Shown here: one piece after another, positions 10,103 through 20,024 of the stretch
Position numbering within the stretch: position 1 is the first letter of the stretch
Layout: every line of letters begins with the position of its first letter
From: an uncultured Sphingomonadales bacterium
GTDB taxonomy: Bacteria > Pseudomonadota > Alphaproteobacteria > Sphingomonadales > Sphingomonadaceae
Direction of reading: 5' to 3'
DNA length: 64,000 nucleotides
Assembly (NCBI GenBank): GCA_903821685.1
Contig: CAIJLW010000024.1
Span: forward strand, 1-64,000
Notes under the pieces: model-generated
What the model was told of the DNA's origin: nothing
Seen by the model: only the letters and a program-made list of their open reading frames with translations
The model's database searches: none
Made by a program: the position numbers and the translations under genes

Positions 10103-11034
10103 CCAAATCTATCTTCATCGACGGGGCAGTGGGCACCACTGGCCTCGAAATCGCCGACCGGCTTGCGGGACGCGCGGAGTTTACGCTTATAACGCTCGAT
10201 GATGACAAGCGCAAAGACCCCGCCGCCAAGCGCGAAGCATTGAACGACGCCGATTTCGTCATCCTCTGCTTGCCAGATGATGCCGCGAAAGAGGCGGTGG
10301 CCATGACCACGTCCAGCCACACCCGAATCATTGATGCATCGACCGCCTATCGTATTGACCCCGACTGGGCTTATGGCTTTGCCGAATATCGCATTGGCCA
10401 GCGCGACCGGATTGCGTCGGCACGGTTGGTCAGTAACCCCGGTTGCTACCCCACCGGATTTCTGGGCCTCGTCGCGCCTTTGGTGGCGGCTGGCTTGATC
10501 CCTGCCGACTGGCCGTACACCGTTAACGCGGTGTCGGGCTATTCAGGTGGTGGCAAGGCGTTGATACAAAGGTTAGAAGGTGAGGGGGCGGACATCGGCT
10601 TTCGCACTTACGGCCTCGATCTGGCGCACAAGCATGTGCCCGAAATGCAGGTCCATGCCGGCCTTGTCCACGCGCCCATATTCGCCCCTGCCGTCGTTCG
10701 CGCTTTTCGCGGGATGATCGTCGAAGTACCATTGCCTTTGTTCGCTATGCCAAAGGCTGGCAACGCAGATGCGTTACGCGCCGCGCTCGCTGCGCATTAT
10801 GCTGGGTCACCAGTGGTTACTGTACATACCGAAGCCGCACCATCGGAATTGCTGATGCATGCGGTCCAAGCGCCGACCGACCGGCTTGACCTTTATGTGC
10901 TGGCGTCGCCGGACGGGTCACAAGTGCGGTTGCTGGCGATGCTCGACAATCTCGGCAAAGGCGCAAGCGGCGCGGCGGTGCAGAACCTAAACATCATGGC
11001 CGGATTGGACGAGACGAGTGGGTTGCGGTTGTAA
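10099..11034 (+). CDS. argC: N-acetyl-gamma-glutamyl-phosphate reductase (short type)
   Basis: 311 residues, the length of type-2 AGPR. It reduces N-acetylglutamyl phosphate to the semialdehyde with NADPH in arginine synthesis. The Rossmann start is GAVGTTGLEI, and the active-site Cys116 lies in SNPGCYPTGF. The start codon is TTG at 10099, sharing TTGA with the stop of the upstream NlpC/P60 gene, so translation is probably coupled. No other arg gene is nearby. The convergent map gene follows after 61 bases that hold a weak hairpin (ACACCT at 11050-11055 with AGGTGT at 11067-11072). Confidence 0.95.
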   Translation: MTKSIFIDGAVGTTGLEIADRLAGRAEFTLITLDDDKRKDPAAKREALNDADFVILCLPDDAAKEAVAMTTSSHTRIIDASTAYRIDPDWAYGFAEYRIGQRDRIASARLVSNPGCYPTGFLGLVAPLVAAGLIPADWPYTVNAVSGYSGGGKALIQRLEGEGADIGFRTYGLDLAHKHVPEMQVHAGLVHAPIFAPAVVRAFRGMIVEVPLPLFAMPKAGNADALRAALAAHYAGSPVVTVHTEAAPSELLMHAVQAPTDRLDLYVLASPDGSQVRLLAMLDNLGKGASGAAVQNLNIMAGLDETSGLRL

Positions 11035-11095
11035 CCCGATTTCAACCAAACACCTCTGACGCGTTCAGGTGTCTCAATGCCTGTGCTACAAAGCC

Positions 11096-11923
11096 TTAAT
11101 AAGGCGGCTGATCAAACCCCTTAGGGCTCTTGGTAAAAATCTCGCAGCCATCTTCGGTGATGCCGATGCTGTGTTCAAACTGCGCAGACAGGCTGCGGTC
11201 GCGGGTTACGGCCGTCCAGCCATCGTCGAGCACTTTGCCGGCGGCCTTGCCGATGTTGATCATCGGTTCAATCGTGAAAATCATGCCAGGACGGATTTGT
11301 GGGCCAGTGCCGGGGCGGCCGACATGGACGATTTCGGGAGCATCGTGGAATAATTGACCCAAGCCATGCCCGCAAAAATCGCGAACCACACCGTAACGGT
11401 GCTTTTCGGCGTGGGTTTGAATGGCATGACCGATGTCACCGACATGGTTACCGGGCTTGGCCGCTTCGATGCCCAGCATCAGGCATTCATAGGTAACGTC
11501 CACCAAGCGCTTGGCCTTCACAGGCACATCGCCGACCAAGAACATGCGGCTGGTGTCGCCGTGCCAACCATCCAGTTGCGGCGTAACGTCGATGTTGACG
11601 ATGTCGCCGTCCTTCAATTTCTTATCCGACGGAATGCCGTGGCAAATGACATGGTTGATCGAAATACAGCAGCTATGCGTATAGCCGCGATAGCCCAAAG
11701 TGGCGGGAACGGCTCCGCCGCGCATCGTCATTTCGCGGACAATGTCATCGAGTTCTTCTGTGCTTACGCCGGGCACGACATGCGGCACCAATGCATCAAG
11801 GATTTCTGCGGCAAGGCGTCCGGCCTTGCGCATGCCGTCAAAGCCCTCTGCTCCGTGCAATTTGATAGTCCCGTCGCGGGCCTGCATCGCCTCTTCCGGC
11901 GTAACGCTTACATATTGTTCCAT
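11096..11923 (-). CDS. map: Type I methionine aminopeptidase
   Basis: 275 residues from the ATG at 11923. It removes the initiator Met from nascent proteins. Metal ligands are in the expected places: the two Asp in NIDVTPQLDGWHGDTSRMF, the His of FCGHGLGQLFHD, the Glu of FTIEPM and the Glu of QFEHSIGITEDG. The in-frame TTG at 11941 is an alternative start; neither has a clear Shine-Dalgarno. It is divergent from the cinA-like gene with 62 bases between, which must hold both promoters. Confidence 0.96.
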   Translation of the reverse strand: MEQYVSVTPEEAMQARDGTIKLHGAEGFDGMRKAGRLAAEILDALVPHVVPGVSTEELDDIVREMTMRGGAVPATLGYRGYTHSCCISINHVICHGIPSDKKLKDGDIVNIDVTPQLDGWHGDTSRMFLVGDVPVKAKRLVDVTYECLMLGIEAAKPGNHVGDIGHAIQTHAEKHRYGVVRDFCGHGLGQLFHDAPEIVHVGRPGTGPQIRPGMIFTIEPMINIGKAAGKVLDDGWTAVTRDRSLSAQFEHSIGITEDGCEIFTKSPKGFDQPPY

Positions 11924-11985
11924 ATGAACGATATAAGGCAATATTCCGCACTTTGCGAGAGGGTGAATTATGCTATCGCGTGCCT

Positions 11986-12744
11986 ATGACAGAATCTCGC
12001 ATCTACACCGCCGCCCTTGTCATCATTGGCGATGAAATCCTTTCTGGCCGGACACAGGACAAAAACGTCAGCCAAATTGCCCTTTGGCTGAATATCCAAG
12101 GTATTCGCCTAAAAGAAGTGCGCGTTGTTCCTGATGTTGAGGAATCGATTGTCGAGGCCGTGAACGCGCTTCGCGCGCGCAACGATTATTTGTTCACGAC
12201 AGGCGGCATCGGCCCGACGCACGATGACATCACGGTGGACGCAATTGCGGCTGCATTGGGCGTAGAGGTTGTCATTCACCCCGAGGCAAGCGCAGTGCTG
12301 CATGCATATTATGAAACACGTGGCGGCATCAATCCGGGTCGTTTGCGCATGGCACGGGTGCCCGAGGGCGCTGAACTTATTGCCAACAAAATGTCGGGCG
12401 CGCCGGGAATCCGGCACGGCAACATCTTTATCATGGCTGGTGTTCCGCATATCACGGCTGGTATGTTGGACGCATTGACAGGCACACTTGAGGGCGGCGC
12501 GCCGTTGTTGTCACAACAAATCGGCTGCTGGGTCGCCGAAAGCGAAGTTGCCAAATTGCTTGGTGACACCGAAAAGCACCATGAAGGGTGCCAGATCGGT
12601 AGCTATCCGTTTTTCCGTGAAGGCAAGGTTGGTGCGAACTTTGTGGTGCGCACCACCGACGCGCATAAATTGGCAGAATGCGTCGAGGCGTTGCAACTTG
12701 GCCTACGCGGCTTGGGTTATGATACCGTCGACGGTGGAATTTAA
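11986..12744 (+). CDS. CinA-type molybdopterin-binding domain protein
   Basis: About 252 residues with a single MoCF-biosynthesis/CinA N-terminal fold: IIGDEILSGRTQDKN at the start and TTGGIGPTHDDIT in the middle, the usual nucleotide- or pterin-binding loops. Relatives with the complete CinA layout also have a nicotinamide-nucleotide deamidase domain, which is absent here. Function is therefore uncertain: pyrophosphatase-like activity is known for some members. The ATG at 11986 fits the family start; upstream TTG codons are less likely. It is followed 59 bases later by the M16 peptidase on the same strand. Confidence 0.88.
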   Translation: MTESRIYTAALVIIGDEILSGRTQDKNVSQIALWLNIQGIRLKEVRVVPDVEESIVEAVNALRARNDYLFTTGGIGPTHDDITVDAIAAALGVEVVIHPEASAVLHAYYETRGGINPGRLRMARVPEGAELIANKMSGAPGIRHGNIFIMAGVPHITAGMLDALTGTLEGGAPLLSQQIGCWVAESEVAKLLGDTEKHHEGCQIGSYPFFREGKVGANFVVRTTDAHKLAECVEALQLGLRGLGYDTVDGGI

Positions 12745-12803
12745 GCCGAGTTTGTCGGCTCGTTCATGTGTGGTCAAGCTGCACGTCCCTTATGAGGAGT
12801 GAC

Positions 12804-15677
12804 ATGCGCACATTCTCCAATGCCCTCGCTTTTGCGGCCCTGCTGCTCTCTACACCCGCTTTCGCGCAAGCTGCGCCTGCCGCGACCAAGGTGGGCAAGC
12901 CTGCTAAGCAGCCCTGGTTGTATGAAGGCAGCGATGTCCCTGTCGATGACACATGGACGTTTGGCGTGCTGCCCAACGGTGTGCGCTATGCGGTAAAAAA
13001 GAATGACGTTCCGGCGGGGCAAGTTTCCATCCGCGTCCGGATTGATGCAGGTGCATTGCATGAGAATAATGATGAGCAAGGCTTTGCCCATCTCATTGAG
13101 CATTTGTCGTTTCGAGGTTCGACCTTTGTCCCCGATGGTGAAGCAAAGCGCATTTGGCAAAGGTTCGGGGTAACCTTCGGCAGCGACAGCAATGCCCAAA
13201 CGACACCGACGCAGACCGTTTACAAGCTTGATTTGCCGAACGCGACACCCGAAAAACTCGATGAGTCAGTTAAAATCATTTCCGGCATGATCCGCAATCC
13301 GCGGATTTCGCCAACGGCGCTGAATGCCGAGCGCGCCATTGTTCTGGCCGAATTGCGGGAAAATAGCGGTGCGCAGATGATCTATAGCGACGCTCTGCGC
13401 CAACATGCGTTTCAGGGGCAACGGCTGGCGAACCGCTCTACTATCGGAACGCCAGAAACGCTGCAGGCGTCAGATGCCATTCGACTGAGTGCATTTCATG
13501 ACCGCTGGTATCGCCCCGAAAACGCCGTCGTGGTGATGGCTGGCGACATGGAACCAGCACAGCTTGCGAATCTGGTGCAGAAATATTTCAACGATTGGAA
13601 GGGCGTTGGCCCACGCGCGCCCGAACCTCCGTTTGGCGATCCTTCACCGCAAGGCACACCTGTAAGGGTTTTGATTGAGCCGACATTGCCTACGACGGTC
13701 AGCATTGCGTATTTGCGTCCTTGGCGCAAAGTGAACGACACAATTGCTTATAATGAGCAGTTGCTGGTCGACGCATTGGCGCTTCAGATCGTTAACCGCC
13801 GGCTTGAGGTGCAAGCGCGTAACGGCGGAAATTATCTGTTCGCCCAAATCGCGCAGGAAGACATTTCGCGCACCGCAGACGCGACATTGGTGTCGCTCAC
13901 CCCTATTGGCGACAAATGGGAGGCGGCAACGCGCGACGTTCGTGCAATCATTGCGGACGCAACAACAACCGCGCCCTCGGTCGCGGACATTGACCGCGAG
14001 AAAACCTTGTTCGGTAACGCGCTTCGCACGATGCTGGACAGCTATCCCTTTGAAGCTGCGGCCAAACAGGCCGATGATATCGTGAATGCTGTTGACATTC
14101 GGGAGACCGTTGCTGCCCCAAAAACGGTTGTTCAAGTCTATGAGGGCATGAAGAACAAGTTCACGCCCCAAAGGCTGCTGGCATCAACCCAGAACCTATT
14201 CATCGCCGATGTGACGCGGCTCATGCTGTCTTCACCTAGTTCCATCCCCAACGCAGATAATCGCGCGCTAGCTGCGTTAAATGCGTCGGTCACTGCCAAT
14301 AAAACGGCGCGATTGTCGGAAAACACACTTGGCTTTGCGGCGCTGCCAAAATTGGGTGCGCCGGGGAAGCTGGTGACTGAAGATATTGTTTCGCGGTTGC
14401 AGATGACCCGGCTTGAGCTGTCCAACGGTGTGCGCGCATTGCTATATCCGAATAAGGCCGAGAGCGGTCAAATCCGAGTGCTCGTGCGTTTTGGCTATGG
14501 CTATCAGGCTGTAGATCCAGATCAGGGCGGGTTGCTATGGGCCGGGCCATTGGTCATGCCAGAAAATGGTATCGGTAAAATTAAGCGTACGGAAATTGAT
14601 CAGATGGTCAATGGGCGGCGGATTGAGCTAAACTTTTCGGTCGACAACAGTGCTTTTCAATTCGGCGCAAATACGCGGCCGGATGATCTTGCCGACCAAC
14701 TGACTCTGATTGCGACGAAGCTGGAGCATCCGGGCTGGGATGCCGCTCCGGTTGAACGTGCCAAGGCGCTGGCAACATCGGGCTATGCCAGCTACGAAAT
14801 GTCGGCAACGTCGGTTTTACAACGCGATCTGGAGTATCTGCTGCGTAACAAGGACGCGCGATGGAAGGCCGCTACCCCTGCTGAAGTTGCCAACATCGAT
14901 GCTGCGAAATTTGAATCTTTCTGGAAACCCTTAATGTCACAAGGCCCAATCGAGGTGATGCTCTTTGGTGACTTTGACAAGGCCGCGGCGGTGTCGGCGC
15001 TTGAAAAAAGTTTTGGCGCAATGGCGCCGCGAGCGGCTTTGACAGTGTCAGCAGCGGCGCGTGATATGCATTTCCCAGCGCCAAGTTCAACCCCAGTGCG
15101 ATTAACGCATCGCGGCGCTTCCGATCAGGCGGCGGCCGTCGTGGCATGGCCGACGGGTGGCGGCATAAACGGCATTAGCGAAGGGCGGCAGCTGGAAACA
15201 TTGGCGGCGATATTCCGTGATCGGCTGTTTGAAAAATTCCGCGCCGAACAAGCGGCGAGTTACAGCCCTGACATGGCCGCCAATTGGCCAGTCGACTTTG
15301 ATAGCGGCGGTTATCTTATGGCGTATGCGCAGGTAAAGCCCGCTGACGTTGAGCGCTTCTTTGCCTTTGCGGATGCTGTTGCGGAAGACCTTATCGCGTA
15401 TCCCGTTAGCGCCGATGAATTGCAACGTGCTGTAGAGCCGACTAAGCAAGCGATTGAGCGTGCAGCGTCCGGCAATACATTTTGGCTAAATCAGCTAAAG
15501 GGCGCCACATATGATCCCGAACGGTTTGTGGCGTTGGGTAAGCTCTACAGCGACTACAACAGCGTAACGCCGGCCATATTGCAAACTCTGGCCAAGCGCT
15601 ATTTTGTGAAGGACAAGGCTTGGAAACTTGTCGTAGCACCGCAACAGGGTCTTGGATCTGTGACCGACGCCCGCTGA
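12804..15677 (+). CDS. Secreted M16-family zinc peptidase
   Basis: 957 residues: a signal peptide (ending ...TPAFAQA near residue 23) and two tandem M16 halves. The inverted zinc motif is HLIEH at residues 96-100, with the distal acidic ligand in the ERAIVLAE helix near residues 176-183. The second half, from about residue 530, lacks the motif and should be the inactive partner lobe. Such pitrilysin-like enzymes degrade peptides in the periplasm. GAGGAG ends 4 bases before the ATG at 12804. The gene is complete and convergent with hslU. Confidence 0.94.
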   Translation: MRTFSNALAFAALLLSTPAFAQAAPAATKVGKPAKQPWLYEGSDVPVDDTWTFGVLPNGVRYAVKKNDVPAGQVSIRVRIDAGALHENNDEQGFAHLIEHLSFRGSTFVPDGEAKRIWQRFGVTFGSDSNAQTTPTQTVYKLDLPNATPEKLDESVKIISGMIRNPRISPTALNAERAIVLAELRENSGAQMIYSDALRQHAFQGQRLANRSTIGTPETLQASDAIRLSAFHDRWYRPENAVVVMAGDMEPAQLANLVQKYFNDWKGVGPRAPEPPFGDPSPQGTPVRVLIEPTLPTTVSIAYLRPWRKVNDTIAYNEQLLVDALALQIVNRRLEVQARNGGNYLFAQIAQEDISRTADATLVSLTPIGDKWEAATRDVRAIIADATTTAPSVADIDREKTLFGNALRTMLDSYPFEAAAKQADDIVNAVDIRETVAAPKTVVQVYEGMKNKFTPQRLLASTQNLFIADVTRLMLSSPSSIPNADNRALAALNASVTANKTARLSENTLGFAALPKLGAPGKLVTEDIVSRLQMTRLELSNGVRALLYPNKAESGQIRVLVRFGYGYQAVDPDQGGLLWAGPLVMPENGIGKIKRTEIDQMVNGRRIELNFSVDNSAFQFGANTRPDDLADQLTLIATKLEHPGWDAAPVERAKALATSGYASYEMSATSVLQRDLEYLLRNKDARWKAATPAEVANIDAAKFESFWKPLMSQGPIEVMLFGDFDKAAAVSALEKSFGAMAPRAALTVSAAARDMHFPAPSSTPVRLTHRGASDQAAAVVAWPTGGGINGISEGRQLETLAAIFRDRLFEKFRAEQAASYSPDMAANWPVDFDSGGYLMAYAQVKPADVERFFAFADAVAEDLIAYPVSADELQRAVEPTKQAIERAASGNTFWLNQLKGATYDPERFVALGKLYSDYNSVTPAILQTLAKRYFVKDKAWKLVVAPQQGLGSVTDAR

Positions 15678-15701
15678 TAGCAAAGCAAAGAGCGGCTTAC
15701 G

Positions 15702-17006
15702 TCAAAGCACATATTTCGACAGGTCAGTGTCCTTGGCGATGCCGGAAAGCTGCTTGCTGACATAAGCGGCGTCGATTTTGAGCGTTTCACCCTTGCGGTC
15801 CTCGGCATCAAAACTGATGTCTTCAAGCAGCTTTTCCATCACGGTCTGCAATCGCCGTGCGCCGATATTCTCCACCGTCGAATTCACGTCGAAAGCAATG
15901 CGCGCGATCGCGTCGATGGCATCATCAGTGAATTCCAAAGTAACCTCTTCGGTGGCCAACAATGCCTTATACTGCGTCGGCAAATTGGCACGGGTTTCCG
16001 AGAGAATACGAACGAAGTCCGCATGCTCCAACGCGCGCAGTTCCACGCGGATGGGCAAGCGGCCCTGTAATTCAGGAAGCATATCGCTTGGCTTGGAGAT
16101 GTGGAACGCACCAGACGCAATGAACAACACATGGTCGGTTTTCATCGGGCCATATTTGGTGGCAACAGTTGTGCCTTCAATCAATGGCAGCAGGTCGCGT
16201 TGAACGCCTTCGCGGCTGACGGAGCCTCCGCCCCGTGCGTCCGACACGGCAATCTTGTCGATTTCGTCAAGAAATACGATGCCATTGGCTTCCGCGTCGG
16301 CAAGTGCCACGCGGTTGACGTCATCTTGGTCTAGGCGCTTTTCTGATTCTTCTTCGACCAGCTTGGTCCAAGCATCGGGGACTTTCATCTTGCGGCGTTT
16401 CAGATTGTCCTTGCCAAAGGCTTTGCCCATCATTTCGCCAATATTGATCATGCCGACATTGCCGCCCATGCCCGGTATTTCCATGGGCATGTTGGGGGCA
16501 TCGGAAACTTCAATCTCGATTTCCACTTCATCCATGTGACGGTCGCGGATACGTTGACGGAATGCTCCGCGTGTGGCTTCGCTGGCGGTATCACCTGCCA
16601 GCGTTTTTAGTATCCGTTCCATTGCTGCGGCTTCTGCGGCTTCACGCACAACTTCGCGACGGCGTTCTTTTTCAAGGCGCACGGCTTCTTCGGCCAAATC
16701 GCGTGCAATTTGTTCTACATCGCGTCCGACATAGCCGACTTCGGTGAATTTGGTGGCCTCCACCTTAATGAAAGGCGCATCGGCCAATTTGGCCAAGCGG
16801 CGGGAAATTTCGGTCTTGCCGCAACCCGTGGGGCCAATCATCAGGATGTTTTTCGGCGTCACCTCGTCACGCAAATCAGCACCAAGGCGTTGGCGGCGCC
16901 AACGGTTGCGCAGTGCAACTGCAACGGCACGCTTTGCGTCTGCCTGACCAATGATGTGTTCGTCGAGTGCAGCCACAATGGCTTTTGGGGTGAGTGCGTT
17001 TTTCAT
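15702..17006 (-). CDS. hslU: ATP-dependent protease ATPase subunit HslU
   Basis: 434 residues. An AAA+ Clp/Hsp100 protein with Walker A GPTGCGKT (58-65), Walker B FLDEID and a sensor region, plus the I-domain insert between about 110 and 240 that handles substrate. It unfolds proteins and feeds them to the HslV peptidase. The C-terminal tail ends in LSKYVL; the last residues of HslU dock into HslV. It lies 47 bases after hslV on the same strand and is presumably co-transcribed from the promoter before hslV. Confidence 0.98.
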   Translation of the reverse strand: MKNALTPKAIVAALDEHIIGQADAKRAVAVALRNRWRRQRLGADLRDEVTPKNILMIGPTGCGKTEISRRLAKLADAPFIKVEATKFTEVGYVGRDVEQIARDLAEEAVRLEKERRREVVREAAEAAAMERILKTLAGDTASEATRGAFRQRIRDRHMDEVEIEIEVSDAPNMPMEIPGMGGNVGMINIGEMMGKAFGKDNLKRRKMKVPDAWTKLVEEESEKRLDQDDVNRVALADAEANGIVFLDEIDKIAVSDARGGGSVSREGVQRDLLPLIEGTTVATKYGPMKTDHVLFIASGAFHISKPSDMLPELQGRLPIRVELRALEHADFVRILSETRANLPTQYKALLATEEVTLEFTDDAIDAIARIAFDVNSTVENIGARRLQTVMEKLLEDISFDAEDRKGETLKIDAAYVSKQLSGIAKDTDLSKYVL

Positions 17007-17053
17007 TGCTGCCTAGATGGGAAGTTGCAGTTGGCGTTCAAGTGACCGGAACG

Positions 17054-17620
17054 TTATTGCGCGCTTGCCAGCGTCTCAACGGTCAGTTGGTCGTTGGTAT
17101 AGACGCAGATTTCCGCCGCAATCTTCATCGCATGCCGCGCCATTTTCTCGGCGTCTGCCTCATAATCGGCGAGCGCGCGGGCGGCCGACAACGCATAATT
17201 CCCACCTGACCCAATGGCAGCAATGCCGTCATTCGGTTCCAGCACATCGCCATTGCCAGTGAGGATCAACGTCACGTCCTTATCGGCAACGATCATCATC
17301 GCTTCCAAGTTACGCAGATATTTGTCGGTGCGCCAATCCTTCGCCAGTTCGACCGCAGCGCGCATCAATTGCCCGCGATGCTGCTCAAGCTTGCGTTCCA
17401 ACCGTTCAAACAGGGTAAATGCATCGGCAGTCGCACCTGCGAAACCACCGATAACTGAACCATCGTGCAATTGCCGAACCTTCTTGGCATTTGGTTTCAT
17501 AACCGTCTGGCCCATGGATACCTGACCGTCGCCAGCAATGACGACTTTGCCGTTTTTGCGGACGGATAGGATGGTGGTGCCGTGCCAGGTCGCCGGATTT
17601 GCGTGAGAATGTGTTTCCAT
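17054..17620 (-). CDS. hslV: ATP-dependent protease peptidase subunit HslV
   Basis: 188 residues from the ATG at 17620. The catalytic N-terminal Thr is in [10 protein letters not shown]; the first 14 residues form a short propeptide that must be removed to expose Thr15. The rest is a proteasome-beta-like fold ([26 protein letters not shown]). It assembles with HslU into a bacterial proteasome-like protease. An extension to 17701 is open but not conserved. No Shine-Dalgarno precedes the ATG; a heat-shock-type promoter ends 9 bases before it, so the message may be leaderless. Confidence 0.97.
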   Translation of the reverse strand: METHSHANPATWHGTTILSVRKNGKVVIAGDGQVSMGQTVMKPNAKKVRQLHDGSVIGGFAGATADAFTLFERLERKLEQHRGQLMRAAVELAKDWRTDKYLRNLEAMMIVADKDVTLILTGNGDVLEPNDGIAAIGSGGNYALSAARALADYEADAEKMARHAMKIAAEICVYTNDQLTVETLASAQ

Positions 17621-17628
17621 GGCAACGG

Positions 17629-17657
17629 ATATGGGAAACATCCGCACAAAGCGCAAG
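17629..17657 (-). promoter_or_regulatory. Candidate RpoH (heat-shock sigma) promoter of hslVU
   Basis: On the minus strand, CTTGCG (complement of 17652-17657) and CCCATAT (complement of 17629-17635) are separated by 16 bases. This is close to the alphaproteobacterial heat-shock sigma pattern CTTG...-N16/17-CCATAT. It sits in the 44-base gap between galE and hslV, and hslVU is a classical member of that regulon. Transcription would begin only 1-3 bases before the ATG. Confidence 0.6.
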
Positions 17658-17664
17658 TGAGCGC

Positions 17665-18669
17665 TTATGTGGTCTGAATATCCGTCAGGCGCCGTTCCCA
17701 AGCGAGTGCGTGTTGGACGATTTGGTCCAAGTCATCATATTGTGGTTTCCAACCAAAATGCTGCTTAATGGCTGTATTGTCGGAAATAAGTGCATCTGGA
17801 TCACCGGCTCTGCGGCCTTCCATCTTGCGGTCCAGTTTATTGTTGGTCACGCGATCTACGGCGTCGAGGACTTGCATGACCGAATAGCCATGGCCGTATC
17901 CGCAATTAAGTGTGTGGCTGCGCTCTGGATCAGCCGCAAGCGCCTCAAGCGCAATTACATGCGCCGATGCAAGATCGCTGACATGAATATAATCGCGCAC
18001 GCCGGTTCCATCTTCGGTGGCGTAATCGGTGCCGAATATACTGACGCTTGCGCGTTTGCCCAAAGCCGCTTCCACCGCGATTTTCAGCAAATGGGTGGCG
18101 CCAACGGTCGACTGGCCCGTCCGGCAATGCGGGTCGGCGCCAGCAACGTTGAAATAGCGCAAGGCACAATAATTGAAATCATGCGCTGCGGCGACATCGC
18201 GCAACATCATTTCCGTCATCAGCTTTGACGTTCCGTAGGGGTTAATGGGCACAGTTGGCATGTCTTCACGCACTGGGCTTGATTCGGGGATGCCGTAGGT
18301 TGCGGCAGTGGACGAAAATATCATATGCCGAACGCCGCCGGTAACGGCCGACTGAATAAGGCTTCTGCTTTTTGCGGTGTTATTGTTGTAATATTTTAGC
18401 GGATTTTCGACTGACTCCGGGACGACAACTGATCCAGCGAAGTGCATGATGGCGTCAATATTCTGCTCGCTGATAATTTTCTGTACCAGTTCGCTGTTGC
18501 TGATGTCGCCTTCATAGAAAGTCGCTTCATCTGCAATTGCCCAGCGAAAGCCCGTCACAAGGTTATCAATAACGACTGGTCTATGCCCAGCATCCAGGAG
18601 GGCCAGCACCGCATGGCTGCCAATAAATCCCGCACCGCCCGTAACCAGCACATTAAACTTCTTAGTCAT
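17665..18669 (-). CDS. galE: UDP-glucose 4-epimerase
   Basis: 334 residues. A short-chain dehydrogenase fold with the NAD motif [10 protein letters not shown] near the N-terminus, the catalytic YxxxK in NPYGTSKLM, and [12 protein letters not shown] and DPDALISD late in the chain as in GalE. It interconverts UDP-glucose and UDP-galactose for surface polysaccharides. The ATG at 18669 matches the family start. With galU at the other end of the window it fits nucleotide-sugar supply. It is followed by hslV but probably not transcribed with it, since hslV has its own promoter signal. Confidence 0.95.
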   Translation of the reverse strand: MTKKFNVLVTGGAGFIGSHAVLALLDAGHRPVVIDNLVTGFRWAIADEATFYEGDISNSELVQKIISEQNIDAIMHFAGSVVVPESVENPLKYYNNNTAKSRSLIQSAVTGGVRHMIFSSTAATYGIPESSPVREDMPTVPINPYGTSKLMTEMMLRDVAAAHDFNYCALRYFNVAGADPHCRTGQSTVGATHLLKIAVEAALGKRASVSIFGTDYATEDGTGVRDYIHVSDLASAHVIALEALAADPERSHTLNCGYGHGYSVMQVLDAVDRVTNNKLDRKMEGRRAGDPDALISDNTAIKQHFGWKPQYDDLDQIVQHALAWERRLTDIQTT

Positions 18670-18903
18670 CGATTTTTTCCGTATCAAAGGCTGCCGCTAT
18701 ACCGCTGATGACAGCAATAGCAGCGATAGATTATTTACTGAACCGCATCATTGGGTTCCTTTAATTACTCCATGATATCAGCCTCGTAATGGATCCATGC
18801 AATGTTGCGGGGCGTTTTCAAGTATGAAGCCTTGCTGTTAGACAGATTATCAATATTTCTGTGCATGTTGCATATTTCTTAGATAGCTGGGAGGGCATTG
18901 AAA

Positions 18904-18969
18904 ATGCATTCAAAAAATTCACGAGCTATAATATTCCACAAAAATAGGCGTGCCATGTTATGCGGATAG
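18904..18969 (+). CDS. Possible upstream leader ORF overlapping the amidase start
   Basis: A 22-codon frame including the stop (ATG 18904, TAG 18967-18969), basic, of 21 residues. It is preceded by a strong GGGAGGG site (about 18889-18895) 8 bases before its ATG. It overlaps the amidase start codon (18960) in another frame by 10 bases. The amidase itself has no clear Shine-Dalgarno, so this frame may couple translation to it. There is no homology evidence. Confidence 0.35.
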   Translation: MHSKNSRAIIFHKNRRAMLCG

Positions 18970-19787
18970 CCTTGCATCAAATGACCAGCGGCATTGATCC
19001 GGAACGTAATGTTTTGGCCATGGTCAATGCTATCACGCGGTCTGCCGAAGCTGGGGCCGCGATGTATTTTGCCCCTGAAATGTCTATCATTATTGATCGC
19101 GACCGAGTTCGCGCGCGGCCGCATTTGGCAGCCGAAGCGCACATGGCGGCGTTGGCGAAATTATCCGACTGCGCATTGCAATATGGAATATGGTTGCATC
19201 TTGGGTCGATACCCGTTGTCCATGAAAATGGTCAAAAGCTTGCAAACCGCTCCATCATCATTGGCGCAGATGGCAAGATTAAGGCCCGATACGACAAGAT
19301 GCACTTGTTTGATGTCAATTTGGACACGGGGGAATCTTGGAAGGAATCCGCGGCCTATGCCGGTGGAGACCGGCCCGTGGTAGTTAAAACGCCGCTTGGC
19401 CTCATGGGCCTAGCTATCTGCTATGACATGAGATTTCCTGACCTGTTTAGCGCCTATGCCAAATCCTGCGTGGATATCATTACCTTGCCTTCGGCGTTCA
19501 CGGTACCCACAGGTCAGGCGCATTGGCATAGTATTTTGCGGGCGCGGGCCATTGAAAGCGAAGCATTTGTGATCGCCGCAGCCCAATGCGGGCTCCATGA
19601 AGATGGCCGCCAAACCTATGGGCACTCGCTGGTCGTTGATCCGTGGGGAAAAATAGTCCTTGATATGGGTGCATCACCTAATCTTGCGTTTGTGAATCTG
19701 GATATCGGCACAATCGCTGAGGTCCGAAAGCAGATCCCAGTTCATGCGAACCGTCGCACAATTCCGACCCCCTTTATCGCTGGCTAA
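18960..19787 (+). CDS. Carbon-nitrogen hydrolase, Nit1-like (probable deaminated-glutathione amidase)
   Basis: 275 residues. The Glu-Lys-Cys triad of the nitrilase superfamily is in place: E40 in FAPEMS, K113 in YDKMHLFDV and C154 in AICYDMRFPDLF. The end of the protein (AAAQCG, YGHSLVVDPWGKIVLD, and a final VHANRR) matches the Nit1/Nit2 branch. Nit1 removes the amide from deaminated glutathione, a side product of transaminases; assignment to that substrate is by family resemblance. An in-frame stop at 18945-18947 fixes the start at 18960. The 290-base upstream gap is A/T-rich and contains the small ORF described separately. Confidence 0.88.
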   Translation: MRIALHQMTSGIDPERNVLAMVNAITRSAEAGAAMYFAPEMSIIIDRDRVRARPHLAAEAHMAALAKLSDCALQYGIWLHLGSIPVVHENGQKLANRSIIIGADGKIKARYDKMHLFDVNLDTGESWKESAAYAGGDRPVVVKTPLGLMGLAICYDMRFPDLFSAYAKSCVDIITLPSAFTVPTGQAHWHSILRARAIESEAFVIAAAQCGLHEDGRQTYGHSLVVDPWGKIVLDMGASPNLAFVNLDIGTIAEVRKQIPVHANRRTIPTPFIAG

Positions 19788-19808
19788 AACAAGGCTACGG
19801 GGCCGCGG

Positions 19809-20024
19809 ATGGATTGGATTGGAAAATTTGCCTGGCAGGACCATTTTTGGACCGTTGCCGCGCTTTTGTCGGCATCAATGGTGTTGATTAGCGGCCTTGC
19901 GGACCGCCGCCGCCATAAACGCGTCAATATCGAAGACGTAGGTTTCGTCCCTTGGCCTACTATTACCGTGCTTTCCGTACTCGGCACCGTTTTGGCTGCG
20001 GCACTGGCTATTAAAGGGCTTTAA
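19809..20024 (+). CDS. Small two-helix membrane protein of unknown function
   Basis: 71 residues. Two hydrophobic segments (about residues 14-32 and 50-69) flank a basic cytoplasmic-type loop RRRHKRVNIED. No family recognised. It starts 21 bases after the amidase and is probably in the same transcript. Its TAA stop overlaps by 4 bases (TTAA) the stop of the convergent cpaF-like gene. Conservation would be needed to be certain, but spacing and composition favour a real gene. Confidence 0.65.
   Translation: MDWIGKFAWQDHFWTVAALLSASMVLISGLADRRRHKRVNIEDVGFVPWPTITVLSVLGTVLAAALAIKGL

Noticed and set aside
11050-11072. Hairpin between argC and map as a terminator
   Set aside because: Short stem with no T-run on either strand; mentioned under argC but not listed as a terminator.
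15599-15826. Small minus-strand frame between hslU and the M16 gene
   Set aside because: It overlaps both well-supported genes and has no start signal.
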